Source: Patescibacteria group bacterium UBA6023 (GTDB lineage Bacteria > Patescibacteriota > Minisyncoccia > Phycocordibacterales > UBA6899). From it: DNA of 6,540 bases. Shown here piece after piece: positions 1-6,468 of this stretch. The position numbers were made by a program, and so were the translations under genes. Numbering within the stretch: position 1 is the first letter of the stretch; every line of letters starts with the position of its first letter. The stretch lies in the NCBI GenBank assembly GCA_002429425.1, contig DIZR01000094.1, forward strand, positions 9,859-16,398, in the 5' to 3' direction. The notes beneath the pieces were generated by a model that saw nothing but the letters and a program-made list of their open reading frames with translations, had not been told where the DNA came from and made no database searches.

Positions 1-506
1 TCATTGTGCTGTTTATGTTTTCTTGAATCTGTAATTGATTCTTTTTTTATCTCGGAACGATCAAGGCGAATAAAATGCTCCTCGATATACCACATGACCT
101 CAAATACCAACAACATAAGAAATGTAACGTATGTTGCAATTGTATAAAATCCGTAGCCGCAGGCCATTCCAATGCCCGCAACAACCCACAGACCTGCAGC
201 TGTCGTCAAACCAGTGAGTTCTTGACGCTGCACGAAGATAACTCCAGCGCCTAAAAATCCCATACCAACAACGATTTGTGATGCAACACGTAGCGGATCA
301 AAAATAAACGTATCAGCATACTGAAATGATACCATGCCCGCAATGACGATAAATAATGCTGCTCCCAATGAGACCAATGCGTACGTTCTCATTCCCGCAC
401 GTTTTCCAACGCGCGTTCGTTCTGCACCAAGCACAAGTCCCAATATCACCGCGACAGTGAGTCTTATGAGCATTTCTGATTGAGGTCCAAAAAGTTCCAT
501 ACGCAT
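1..506 (-). CDS. MgtC/SapB family inner-membrane protein (3' end beyond window)
   Basis: I translated this by hand: 168 codons are open from the ATG at 506 to the window edge with no stop. The family's conserved blocks appear in order: GAER (27-30), RxGMRTYALVSLGAA (38-50), VVGMGFLGAGVIF (79-91) and GLTTAAGLWVVAGIG (99-113). About five hydrophobic segments (roughly 13-28, 41-60, 75-93, 101-118, 120-140) are followed by a charged tail from 142. MgtC/SapB proteins are bacterial membrane proteins. Salmonella MgtC is linked to low-Mg2+ growth, virulence and F-ATPase inhibition, but the role of short homologues is unsettled. The visible part resembles the short form with only the membrane domain; whether a C-terminal domain follows cannot be seen. 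A start at 500 (MELFG) is the alternative. The gene sits 57 nt after the nuclease gene and may have its own promoter. Family call firm, function open. Confidence 0.93.
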   Translation of the reverse strand, partial: MRMELFGPQSEMLIRLTVAVILGLVLGAERTRVGKRAGMRTYALVSLGAALFIVIAGMVSFQYADTFIFDPLRVASQIVVGMGFLGAGVIFVQRQELTGLTTAAGLWVVAGIGMACGYGFYTIATYVTFLMLLVFEVMWYIEEHFIRLDRSEIKKESITDSRKHKQHN

Positions 507-509
507 GTT

Positions 510-537
510 ATTATACCTTCTCACGCCATGATGACAA
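510..537 (-). promoter_or_regulatory. sigma70-like promoter for mgtC
   Basis: On the minus strand a perfect TATAAT (510-515) follows TTGTCA (532-537, five of six matches to TTGACA) after a 16-nt spacer. It lies in the larger of the window's two wide gaps, directly before mgtC. Transcription would begin about 6-8 nt past the -10 box, near 502-504, which is at the start codons themselves (506 or 500). A transcript made here would be leaderless or nearly so and would lack the upstream AGAAGG. This is seen by eye only; AT-rich gaps give chance -10 matches. Confidence 0.45.
516..521 (-). promoter_or_regulatory. Shine-Dalgarno-like AGAAGG before mgtC
   Basis: AGAAGG, five of six matches to AGGAGG, lies 9 nt before the ATG at 506 and 15 nt before the ATG at 500. 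It therefore favours the 506 start when mgtC is read from a longer upstream transcript. It is the only convincing ribosome-binding sequence before any start in this window, and it directly abuts the TATAAT element. Confidence 0.5.
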
Positions 538-563
538 CGTACAAATCAGAAAAATGACATGCG

Positions 564-1415
564 CTATGATGCGGGCTTGGCCACCGGGCACAACATCGCC
601 CCCTCTTCAACAATGGCATTAATCCTTGCTTTATTTATCCCTATTCGCTCAAGATGTGAGGGATCATCAACAACACTGCGACAAAGCACAATACCCTTTG
701 CAAGTAATTGATTTTTTTGTGAATCAGTAAGACTTGTAAGGCATGTTAATGGATGGGTTTGGGTAGCTTGTATCAGATCCTGGAGCGTTCGGCCTTTGGG
801 ATAATTCCAACCAGTGATTCCGAGCCCAACGCAATTAGCATATTGAATAGCGTGTGAAGTAAATTCGGTATTTGTAATAAGCCATGCACGATTATATTTA
901 GTCTCACCTTCAATGGACTCAAGTTTATTTTGAATATCCTCGAATCGAGCGTGAACATAAAGCGTTACCTTAACATCAGACTTAATTGCAGCAGAATTAT
1001 GGAATTTTGCCTCAACAAGGATACGTTCATCTTCCTTTTCAGCAATTACATCAACTTCGTGTTCGACACATGCACCCTGTACAATCGTACCGACTTTTGT
1101 GCGATATCCTTGCGCATTAAGAATGTGGGCAACAAAGCGCTCAAAAGGAAATCCAGTTGGTCCAAATTGCATGATTGCTTTTTTAAGACTATATTCCGCA
1201 GCGGCAGGTCCACGATATCGCTTCAACAGTGCCAATGCATGTTCATAAATATCATTCGTACTCATCCCATCATGGAGATCTTTTTCTAGATGAACAACTA
1301 TCTCTCTTATAAGATCTTCTGGCGCGCGCGCAGCACGAAGGGAACGCTCAAGTTTCGCAGGGCTCCAGTCCTCGCGTTCACCAGTCATTTTAATAACAGA
1401 AATTGGAATAGCCAT
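564..1415 (-). CDS. ATP-cone domain fused to Mrr-like PD-(D/E)XK nuclease
   Basis: This 283-residue protein has three parts. Residues about 4-84 match the ATP-cone: VIKMTGERED, then KLERSL at 21-26, and the closing AAAEYSLKKAI at 71-81. This module binds ATP or dATP in ribonucleotide reductases and NrdR. Residues about 86-200 look like an Mrr/RecB-fold nuclease: E92 in a helix, D122 in HEVDV, and E135-x-K137 in VEAKFHN, so the D...ExK active site is complete. Residues 210-283 are helical, and 237-270 (LLAKGI...LERIGINKARI) resemble a helix-hairpin-helix. I chose ATG 1415 because the ATP-cone begins at once and it lies 11 nt after the previous stop; the ATG at 1463 would overlap that gene by 37 nt. 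No methyltransferase is adjacent, so a classical restriction system is not supported. Domain calls are strong; the substrate and the nucleotide effect on cleavage are inference. Confidence 0.88.
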   Translation of the reverse strand: MAIPISVIKMTGEREDWSPAKLERSLRAARAPEDLIREIVVHLEKDLHDGMSTNDIYEHALALLKRYRGPAAAEYSLKKAIMQFGPTGFPFERFVAHILNAQGYRTKVGTIVQGACVEHEVDVIAEKEDERILVEAKFHNSAAIKSDVKVTLYVHARFEDIQNKLESIEGETKYNRAWLITNTEFTSHAIQYANCVGLGITGWNYPKGRTLQDLIQATQTHPLTCLTSLTDSQKNQLLAKGIVLCRSVVDDPSHLERIGINKARINAIVEEGAMLCPVAKPAS

Positions 1416-1426
1416 GAATATAGTAA

Positions 1427-1873
1427 TTATTTTACTATTATGGTTCCAGTTGGATTCGTCCACTGTGTCTCGATAATTTTTGTTGGACGCGGAATGTCAT
1501 CGACACGCAACACAAGGTGTGATTCCTCGGGTGCCTCAATGATTGTTTCAAATTGGTACCGCGTAGGAATTTGGGAACAAAAACTTTGCTCGGTAATGTT
1601 ATTTTTTGTGGTAATTGAAAGCACAATATCACCATTGATTTTTGGATCACGTTCTATCTCAGTATTTATCGAAAAGCATGAATGTGGAAGTTTAATGGAG
1701 CCGGTGTAACGATGGATGCCGTCGCTAAATGAGTGCACAATACGCACCGTATTTGGTACCTCAACGACCGGAAGTTCCGTCGGGTTCAGCTCAAGATTTT
1801 TTAGATCAATATAGAGATAACCCAATATTGAGCCGGCGATAATGATGACAATGAGTGCGATCCATTTAGACAT
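1427..1873 (-). CDS. membrane-anchored protein of unknown function
   Basis: I do not recognise a named family for this 148-residue protein. A hydrophobic segment at residues 4-22 with K3 before it suggests an N-in anchor or uncleaved signal, leaving about 125 residues outside the membrane. That part is rich in beta-type alternation and has exactly two cysteines, C66 and C99. The first sits in a HRYTGSIKLPHSC stretch (54-66). From memory, a similar 'H-x-Y-x-G ... P-x-x-C' pattern recurs in small anchored hypotheticals of CPR bacteria, but I cannot verify this. There is no lipobox and no enzymatic motif. The start lies 5 nt after the FKBP stop, so the two are almost certainly co-transcribed, and both are single-pass anchored. 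A beta-sandwich binding or inhibitor-like domain with one disulfide is possible but only inferred. Confidence 0.8.
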   Translation of the reverse strand: MSKWIALIVIIIAGSILGYLYIDLKNLELNPTELPVVEVPNTVRIVHSFSDGIHRYTGSIKLPHSCFSINTEIERDPKINGDIVLSITTKNNITEQSFCSQIPTRYQFETIIEAPEESHLVLRVDDIPRPTKIIETQWTNPTGTIIVK

Positions 1874-1878
1874 AAATA

Positions 1879-2358
1879 TTATCGTATTTCCTTTAGTGTT
1901 ACTTCAAATATCAGTGTTGCATCCGGTGGAATAACTCCGGGAAATCCATTTTTTCCATAACCAAGTTCGGGGGCTATTGTAAGTTTTCTTTTTTCACCCA
2001 CCTTCATTCCAAGGAGCCCAAGATCCCAGCCCCGTATCACTTCCCCTGCACCAAGATGAACGGGAAATGATTCCCCACGTGGAATACTTGAGTCAAATAC
2101 CGTTCCATCAGTAAGTGTTCCAGTATAATCAACAAGAATAGTTTGTCCATTTTGTGCACCAACACCGCTTCCTTCATGCAATGTTTCTATTGTGAGTCCT
2201 TGATGTTGCGGTGTATCCATATGTGTTGATTGAGTATTCGCGGTTAATGATGCGTCATCCTTTGGCGCATATTGATTATTCATAAAATAATACATCGTAC
2301 CCACGAGAATGACTAGTGCGATGATTATTTCACCTACGAGGAGCGTCTTCTTATTCAT
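1879..2358 (-). CDS. membrane-anchored FKBP-type peptidyl-prolyl isomerase
   Basis: This 159-residue protein has K3-K4 followed by a hydrophobic helix (about 7-25), a flexible linker rich in Thr, Gln and Asp (about 28-53), and one FKBP domain from about 54 to the C-terminus. Expected active-site residues are present: Y78 in VDYTG, F88-D89 in VFDSS, V107-I108 and W111 in GEVIRGWDLGL, Y134 in LGYG, and F152 in the last strand. Proteins of this type catalyse cis-trans isomerisation of Xaa-Pro bonds and help fold exported proteins. The topology places the domain outside the cytoplasmic membrane, as in anchored FkpA-like enzymes, without the FkpA dimerisation domain. It follows mnmA after 41 nt and precedes the anchored unknown by 5 nt. 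A weak GAAAG sits immediately before the ATG. Family certain; client proteins unknown. Confidence 0.95.
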   Translation of the reverse strand: MNKKTLLVGEIIIALVILVGTMYYFMNNQYAPKDDASLTANTQSTHMDTPQHQGLTIETLHEGSGVGAQNGQTILVDYTGTLTDGTVFDSSIPRGESFPVHLGAGEVIRGWDLGLLGMKVGEKRKLTIAPELGYGKNGFPGVIPPDATLIFEVTLKEIR

Positions 2359-2394
2359 CTTTCAATAATACGTTATTTACAACATCCTTCGCAA
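2359..2394 (-). promoter_or_regulatory. possible weak promoter before the FKBP gene
   Basis: In the 41-nt gap after mnmA, TTGCGA (2389-2394) and TATTAT (2365-2370) are separated by 18 nt on the minus strand. The -10-like box ends 6 nt before the FKBP ATG, so a transcript would begin at or beside the start codon. Both hexamers are imperfect and the region is AT-rich, so chance is a serious alternative. Confidence 0.2.
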
Positions 2395-2399
2395 GTAAC

Positions 2400-3482
2400 T
2401 CACGCACATATCACTCCTCCCCCAAGACATTCATCGCCTACATAAAAAACAACTGATTGCCCCGGGGCAATATATTCATCCTGTCCATTGAGAGCAATGT
2501 GTATAATTTGACTTTCTCTACTGATCCATTTTGCTTTATACTGCTTACCTCGATAACGAATTCGTGCATAAAAATTTTCAAAAATCTGCTCGTCATGTTG
2601 CACGGGAATAATATTCACCTGCGTAAGCACAATATCAGCATAATCGCGCTCAATCGAAAGAGGGATACGTTCACCAACAGTAATAGTGTTTTGTAATAAA
2701 TCTTTATTTATCACAAAGAGCGGTGGTTGATCTGCGGAATGTTTCTCCGTTACAAATCCATGTCGTTGTCCTATCGTGTAAAGCATCGATCCCTCATGAG
2801 TACCGATAATATCACCACGCACGTTAAGTACATTCCCTATTTCTGTATGAAGATAATGTTTAAGAAAATCTTTCATATCAACCATCCCCATAAAGCAAAG
2901 CCCCTGGCTATCCTTTTTTTCTGCATTCGGTAACCCGAGTTTTTTTCCAAGCATGCGAACCTCATTTTTCTGCATATGCCCAATCGGAAAAAGCGTACGG
3001 GCAAGTTCTTTTTGTGTGAGTGTCCATAAAAAATATGTTTGGTCTTTTCCTTCATCAACGCCAACGAGTAGCTGATACCCGCCTTCACTGTGTGCTACTC
3101 GTGCATAATGTCCCGTTGCAATAAAATCCGCACCATGCATTTGTGCAAATTTGAGAAATGCACCAAATTTGACATATTTATTACACATAACATCGGGATT
3201 AGGTACTCTCCCGACGCCATATTCACGTATCATATAATCAACAACCTCTTGTTTATACTCTTTTTCAAGGTCGAGTGTAATTAGCGGTATTCCAAGGTGT
3301 GCCGCCACGCGCATGGCGTCACGTCTTTCTTCACGCCACGTACAAGGAAGGAAATCCGCTTGCCATACCTTAATGAAGACTCCGACAACATCATGCCCAT
3401 CACGTTTCAAAAGCGCAGCAGAAACAGAAGAATCGATACCTCCTGACATACCAACAAAGACTTTGCTCTTTTTTTCTCCCAT
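2400..3482 (-). CDS. mnmA: tRNA-specific 2-thiouridylase MnmA
   Basis: MnmA uses ATP and relayed sulfur to make 2-thiouridine at wobble position 34 of tRNA-Lys, -Glu and -Gln in the cytoplasm. The 360-residue product carries the PP-loop SGGIDSS (13-19), NPDVMCNKYVKF (95-106) and DSQGLCFMG (191-199). D97, C100 and C196 correspond to the catalytic Asp99, Cys102 and Cys199 of E. coli. A conserved ATGHYAR (122-128) and YTIGQRHG (235-242) follow, and the C-terminal beta-barrel ends in LGGGVICA. Length is normal for the family. I chose ATG 3482 because family homology begins there and it lies 13 nt after the previous stop; the open frame extends upstream to 3575, but that adds 31 unlike residues over the exonuclease gene. 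The stop is TGA. No desulfurase or Tus relay gene is in view, so the sulfur donor is unknown. No Shine-Dalgarno sequence is seen. Confidence 0.98.
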   Translation of the reverse strand: MGEKKSKVFVGMSGGIDSSVSAALLKRDGHDVVGVFIKVWQADFLPCTWREERRDAMRVAAHLGIPLITLDLEKEYKQEVVDYMIREYGVGRVPNPDVMCNKYVKFGAFLKFAQMHGADFIATGHYARVAHSEGGYQLLVGVDEGKDQTYFLWTLTQKELARTLFPIGHMQKNEVRMLGKKLGLPNAEKKDSQGLCFMGMVDMKDFLKHYLHTEIGNVLNVRGDIIGTHEGSMLYTIGQRHGFVTEKHSADQPPLFVINKDLLQNTITVGERIPLSIERDYADIVLTQVNIIPVQHDEQIFENFYARIRYRGKQYKAKWISRESQIIHIALNGQDEYIAPGQSVVFYVGDECLGGGVICA

Positions 3483-3495
3483 ATTTGCAAATAAT

Positions 3496-4059
3496 TTATG
3501 AAGGCAACTGCAATAGCTTATTGCATACCTCAAATGTTGCGCGCGCATCAGCGAGTGCAGTATGGGCATTATCATTTACTACGTCAAAATATACCGTCAT
3601 TTCTCTAAGACTAAATTTAAATAACGCAGGATCATTATAAAGTTTTCCGAATACCATCGAAGCAAGGTCGAGCTTATGGTAATGCACGATGCTATCAAAA
3701 TCGACACCATGCTCTTGCCCAGCCCTCTGAATGAATGCCCAATCAAATCCAACGTTTTGCGCAACAAATATCTTATCACGTAATATTTCTGCAGCATGTG
3801 CTAATCCTTCTTTTTGCGAAACAGCAGCACTCCAATCACGTGAATAATACTTATTCACCTCAAGTGCTTTCGGATCAGCTGTTTCGATATGCATAGGAAT
3901 AAGCTGAATATTATGTTCAGAAATAAGTTCAAGAAACCCATTCCCGGAAGAATCAATTCGTTGTGCTGCAATGACAATACCGATCTCAATTATTTCGCAA
4001 CGCGACGGATCAAGCCCAGTTGCTTCAAGGTCGACAAATGCAAGAATGTTTTTTTTCAT
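3496..4059 (-). CDS. DnaQ-like DEDDh 3'-5' exonuclease
   Basis: This 187-residue, single-domain protein has the full DEDDh set: D10 and E12 in FVDLEATGLD, D106 in QNVGFDWAFI, and H166 and D171 in AHTALADAR. These residues hold two metal ions for 3'-5' hydrolysis of nucleic acid. The pattern is closest to free-standing DnaQ/PolC-epsilon-type domains. DLEATGLDP also recalls oligoribonuclease (DLEMTGLDP), but the tryptophan/HTxSGL region of that family is absent. There is no polymerase, BRCT or UvrC-like fusion. It could be a proofreading partner of a replicase or a repair/RNA-trimming nuclease; the sequence does not decide. The gene lies between murC (9-nt gap) and mnmA (13-nt gap) without a Shine-Dalgarno sequence. 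The coding start contains a run of eight A, a potential slippage site. Confidence 0.93.
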   Translation of the reverse strand: MKKNILAFVDLEATGLDPSRCEIIEIGIVIAAQRIDSSGNGFLELISEHNIQLIPMHIETADPKALEVNKYYSRDWSAAVSQKEGLAHAAEILRDKIFVAQNVGFDWAFIQRAGQEHGVDFDSIVHYHKLDLASMVFGKLYNDPALFKFSLREMTVYFDVVNDNAHTALADARATFEVCNKLLQLPS

Positions 4060-4068
4060 AATGATAAA

Positions 4069-5433
4069 TTATTGTATAAGTTTTTTTGCAAGTTGATCTG
4101 CATCTCCCGCACCAATAATCAAAATCACATCAAATGATGGAGCCTTACTGCGGGTAAATTCTTCTGCTTCAGTGAGATCTTTTGCAAAAATAATATCCTG
4201 ATGAGGATTCTTCGCAAGGACTTTTGCAATTACATCTCGAGAACTTACCAGCGAACTCTCTTCTCGCCCCGCAACATCATATATTTCAACGAGTATGCTG
4301 TGAGGAATTCCGAGTATCACTTCCACGAATTCATCCATTAATTTAATTGTCCGTTCACGATGATGTGGACGAAAAACTGTAAGCACCTTTTTTCCTTGGT
4401 AACGTGCAATGGCAGCAGAAACCACTGCTTTTAGTGCCGTTGGATGGTGTGCGTAGTCAGAAATAATTATTGAATTACCAAGCTTCCCAACAACCTCAAA
4501 TCTTCTTCCAACACCGTGGAAGTTCGAAAGTACTGATTGTATAATGTCAGACGAGCCACCATAGGCAAGGTATGCTGCAGTTGCAGCAAGAATATTATAA
4601 ATATTATAAAGTCCCGGAAGTGGTGTATTAAAATTCCCTATCATTGTCCCCTTCCACACAAGATCAAATGACTGTTCATATTCATTCTGCTTCACGTTTC
4701 GTGCAACAAGATCTGCCCCATCACCAACCCCATATCTCACGATGATTGCATTAAAATTCTTCGTAATATCACGAATATTTGCATCGTCGTTATTCATGAT
4801 AAGTAGATCCTCATCGGAAAGTTTATTGATATACTCACTAAATGCACTTTTTACATCTGCAAGATCGTGATAATAATCAGGGTGATCAAGTTCAAGATTT
4901 GTAAGAAGGATTGCTTGTGGATTAAGTTGCATCATATTCCGACGATACTCGCACGCTTCAACAATGAACATATTTCCTTTCCCATGATGATAATTATGAT
5001 CCCACCCGGAAACTTCTGCTCCAACAATCACTGACGCATCTAGACCACCCGCTTGAAAAAGCATTCCAGTAATTGCGGTTGTCGTTGATTTGCCGTGTGT
5101 ACCCGAAATGGCTAGTGTCGAATGACCCTTCGTGACTAATGCAAGTGCCTCAGGGTAGCTGAGCTCAGGAATTCCAAGCTCGCGCGCACGAACCCGTTCA
5201 GCATTCTCATGTTGCACTGCAGGAGAATAAATAAGTACCGATGCATCGAGTGGAACATGCTCTGGATTGACCCCCTCAACGTATTGCCCGTCTGGAAGTG
5301 TTCCAGGCTCTGGGAGTGTAATATCGGAACCCGAAACAACGATTCCTCTATCGGCAAACAATCGAATAATTGCAGAAACTCCAATTCCGCCAACTCCGAT
5401 AAAATATGCTTTGGTGATATGTGTAATACTCAT
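4069..5433 (-). CDS. murC: UDP-N-acetylmuramate--L-alanine ligase MurC
   Basis: MurC adds L-alanine to UDP-MurNAc with ATP, the first step of peptidoglycan stem-peptide synthesis in the cytoplasm. The 454-residue product shows the three Mur-ligase domains. The N-terminal Rossmann part has GVGGIG (13-18) and GSD (35-37). The ATPase centre has the P-loop GTHGKST (111-117), VEACEYRRN (158-166), TNLELDHPDYY (178-188) and PGLYNIYNILAA (273-284). The C-terminal domain has DYAHHPT (326-332) and RPHHRERT (355-362), and ends with IIGAGD (439-444). Length fits MurC. The recycling ligase Mpl is related and of similar size, but the GVGGIGVSAI start and overall pattern favour MurC. The gene follows mltG by 11 nt, pairing precursor synthesis with a glycan-cleaving enzyme. 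No Shine-Dalgarno sequence precedes the ATG, so translational coupling to mltG is likely. Confidence 0.96.
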   Translation of the reverse strand: MSITHITKAYFIGVGGIGVSAIIRLFADRGIVVSGSDITLPEPGTLPDGQYVEGVNPEHVPLDASVLIYSPAVQHENAERVRARELGIPELSYPEALALVTKGHSTLAISGTHGKSTTTAITGMLFQAGGLDASVIVGAEVSGWDHNYHHGKGNMFIVEACEYRRNMMQLNPQAILLTNLELDHPDYYHDLADVKSAFSEYINKLSDEDLLIMNNDDANIRDITKNFNAIIVRYGVGDGADLVARNVKQNEYEQSFDLVWKGTMIGNFNTPLPGLYNIYNILAATAAYLAYGGSSDIIQSVLSNFHGVGRRFEVVGKLGNSIIISDYAHHPTALKAVVSAAIARYQGKKVLTVFRPHHRERTIKLMDEFVEVILGIPHSILVEIYDVAGREESSLVSSRDVIAKVLAKNPHQDIIFAKDLTEAEEFTRSKAPSFDVILIIGAGDADQLAKKLIQ

Positions 5434-5444
5434 GTGAAAACATT

Positions 5445-6467
5445 CTAGCGCAAATACTTCGCCTTGTTCAACTTGTGCTCTTCAAAAGTTCTCGCATAAT
5501 GCATAACACCCTTATTATCTGATAAATAATACAGATAATCTGTTTTTAATGGATGAAGCGCCGCATCAATAGATTGAATGCCGGGATTCGTTATTGGAGC
5601 AGGCGGAAGTCCCTTGTTACGATACATATTATATGGCGAATCATATACAAGATCATTTTGGGTAATTTCCGATGATTGTTTGCCGAAAAGATAGGCAAAT
5701 GAAGCGTCAACTTGCAGGCGCATACCCCGATCAATTCGATTCCACAGTATTCCTGAGATAATTTTTCGATCTTCATTCGTCGCAGCCTCCTCTTCAATAA
5801 GTGACGCCATAATGACGATATCACCCCACTCCTTGTGTTGCAAAAGCGATTCAGCACGTAATGCATCTGTTCGTTTGGTAAAATTTTCTGACAGTGAAGC
5901 AACAATAGGTCCACTCGTCGCGGTAATAAAAAAGAAATATGTATCGGGAAAAAGATACCCCTCCCGTCCTTTTGCAAAATTTATAAATTCATCTTGAGTA
6001 ATATTCGGAAAATTTTTAGTGATTATCACGGCTATTTGCTTATTCGATGCCCCTTCGGGAATTGTTACTTTTAGCTGCACTATTCCGCGCTCATTCATGG
6101 TGATTTGACTCATAACTGCAAAAATGTTCATTGGCATAATAAACTGAAATGATCCCGAAGGAAGCTTTTTATCAACATGCTTCCATTTTGCAAGCATAAT
6201 GAATATCTGTGGTGATCGAATTACCCCTGAGTTTTGCAGTGATCTTGCAATCGCCCTCACGCTCCCTCCCACAGGAATCTCAACGATGATACTTTTATTC
6301 TTTGGATTTGGTGACTGCGTAAAATACCACACGGACGAAAGTGGTATGGTAAAAAGTAGTATGAAAAAACCAAGGAAAGAAAACCGGTATTTTTTTCGTT
6401 GCCCTTGTGGTAATATCTCCGGAGTTTTTACTACCGTGACATCACTTATTTTACTATTTGTCTCCAT
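5445..6467 (-). CDS. mltG: endolytic murein transglycosylase MltG
   Basis: MltG is a single-pass membrane enzyme that cuts nascent glycan strands, leaving 1,6-anhydro ends. Of 340 residues, 1-28 are cytoplasmic and basic (RKKYR), about 29-49 form the membrane helix, and 60-95 resemble the LysM-like subdomain (EIPVGGSVRAIARSL...GVIRS). The YceG/MltG catalytic domain follows: EGYLFPDTYFF (169-179), ASLIEEEA (221-228) with E225 aligning with the catalytic glutamate (Glu218 in E. coli, from memory), NRIDRGMRLQVDAS (243-256), and SPYNMYRNKGLPPAPITNPG (277-296) followed by AALHP (302-306). I chose ATG 6467, 1 nt after the stop of the gene before it; the frame stays open upstream to a TTG at 6539, but those 24 residues are unlike the family and overlie another gene end. 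No Shine-Dalgarno sequence is visible. Activity in vivo usually accompanies active PBPs. Confidence 0.96.
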   Translation of the reverse strand: METNSKISDVTVVKTPEILPQGQRKKYRFSFLGFFILLFTIPLSSVWYFTQSPNPKNKSIIVEIPVGGSVRAIARSLQNSGVIRSPQIFIMLAKWKHVDKKLPSGSFQFIMPMNIFAVMSQITMNERGIVQLKVTIPEGASNKQIAVIITKNFPNITQDEFINFAKGREGYLFPDTYFFFITATSGPIVASLSENFTKRTDALRAESLLQHKEWGDIVIMASLIEEEAATNEDRKIISGILWNRIDRGMRLQVDASFAYLFGKQSSEITQNDLVYDSPYNMYRNKGLPPAPITNPGIQSIDAALHPLKTDYLYYLSDNKGVMHYARTFEEHKLNKAKYLR

Positions 6468-6468
6468 G

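Noticed and set aside
507..563. Terminator for the long string in the gap before mgtC.
   Set aside because: Only a three-pair stem (CAT-AGCGC-ATG) precedes a short T-run. It is not a credible terminator, so read-through into mgtC is likely.
564..1415. Classical restriction-modification system around the Mrr-like nuclease.
   Set aside because: No methyltransferase, specificity subunit or translocase gene is in the window. The neighbours are envelope proteins.
1416..1463. Longer start for the ATP-cone nuclease at ATG 1463, adding 16 residues.
   Set aside because: The added residues overlap the preceding gene by 37 nt and are unlike the ATP-cone, which begins right after the ATG at 1415.
930..1709. 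Two plus-strand open frames in the same phase (930-1289 and 1290-1709), separated by a single stop, which could look like one interrupted gene.
   Set aside because: Both lie antisense to the nuclease and the anchored unknown, whose own frames show domains, topology and tight junctions. The plus-strand translations are Cys/Phe/Ile-rich with no motif and no ribosome-binding site.
2362..2377. Small inverted repeat AATAA-CGTA-TTATT in the mnmA/FKBP gap as a terminator.
   Set aside because: It is a five-pair all-A/T stem with no following U-run, too weak for an intrinsic terminator and expected by chance in AT-rich DNA.
2371..2402. Recoding of TGA as glycine, which would extend MnmA past its TGA by nine residues to a TAA.
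   Set aside because: GGGVICA is a natural MnmA end, glycines elsewhere use GGN codons, and no other gene here contains an in-frame TGA. The standard stop meaning fits.
3483..3575. Longer start for MnmA at ATG 3575, adding 31 residues.
   Set aside because: MnmA proteins begin a few residues before the PP-loop. The extension lies over the conserved 3' end of the exonuclease gene.
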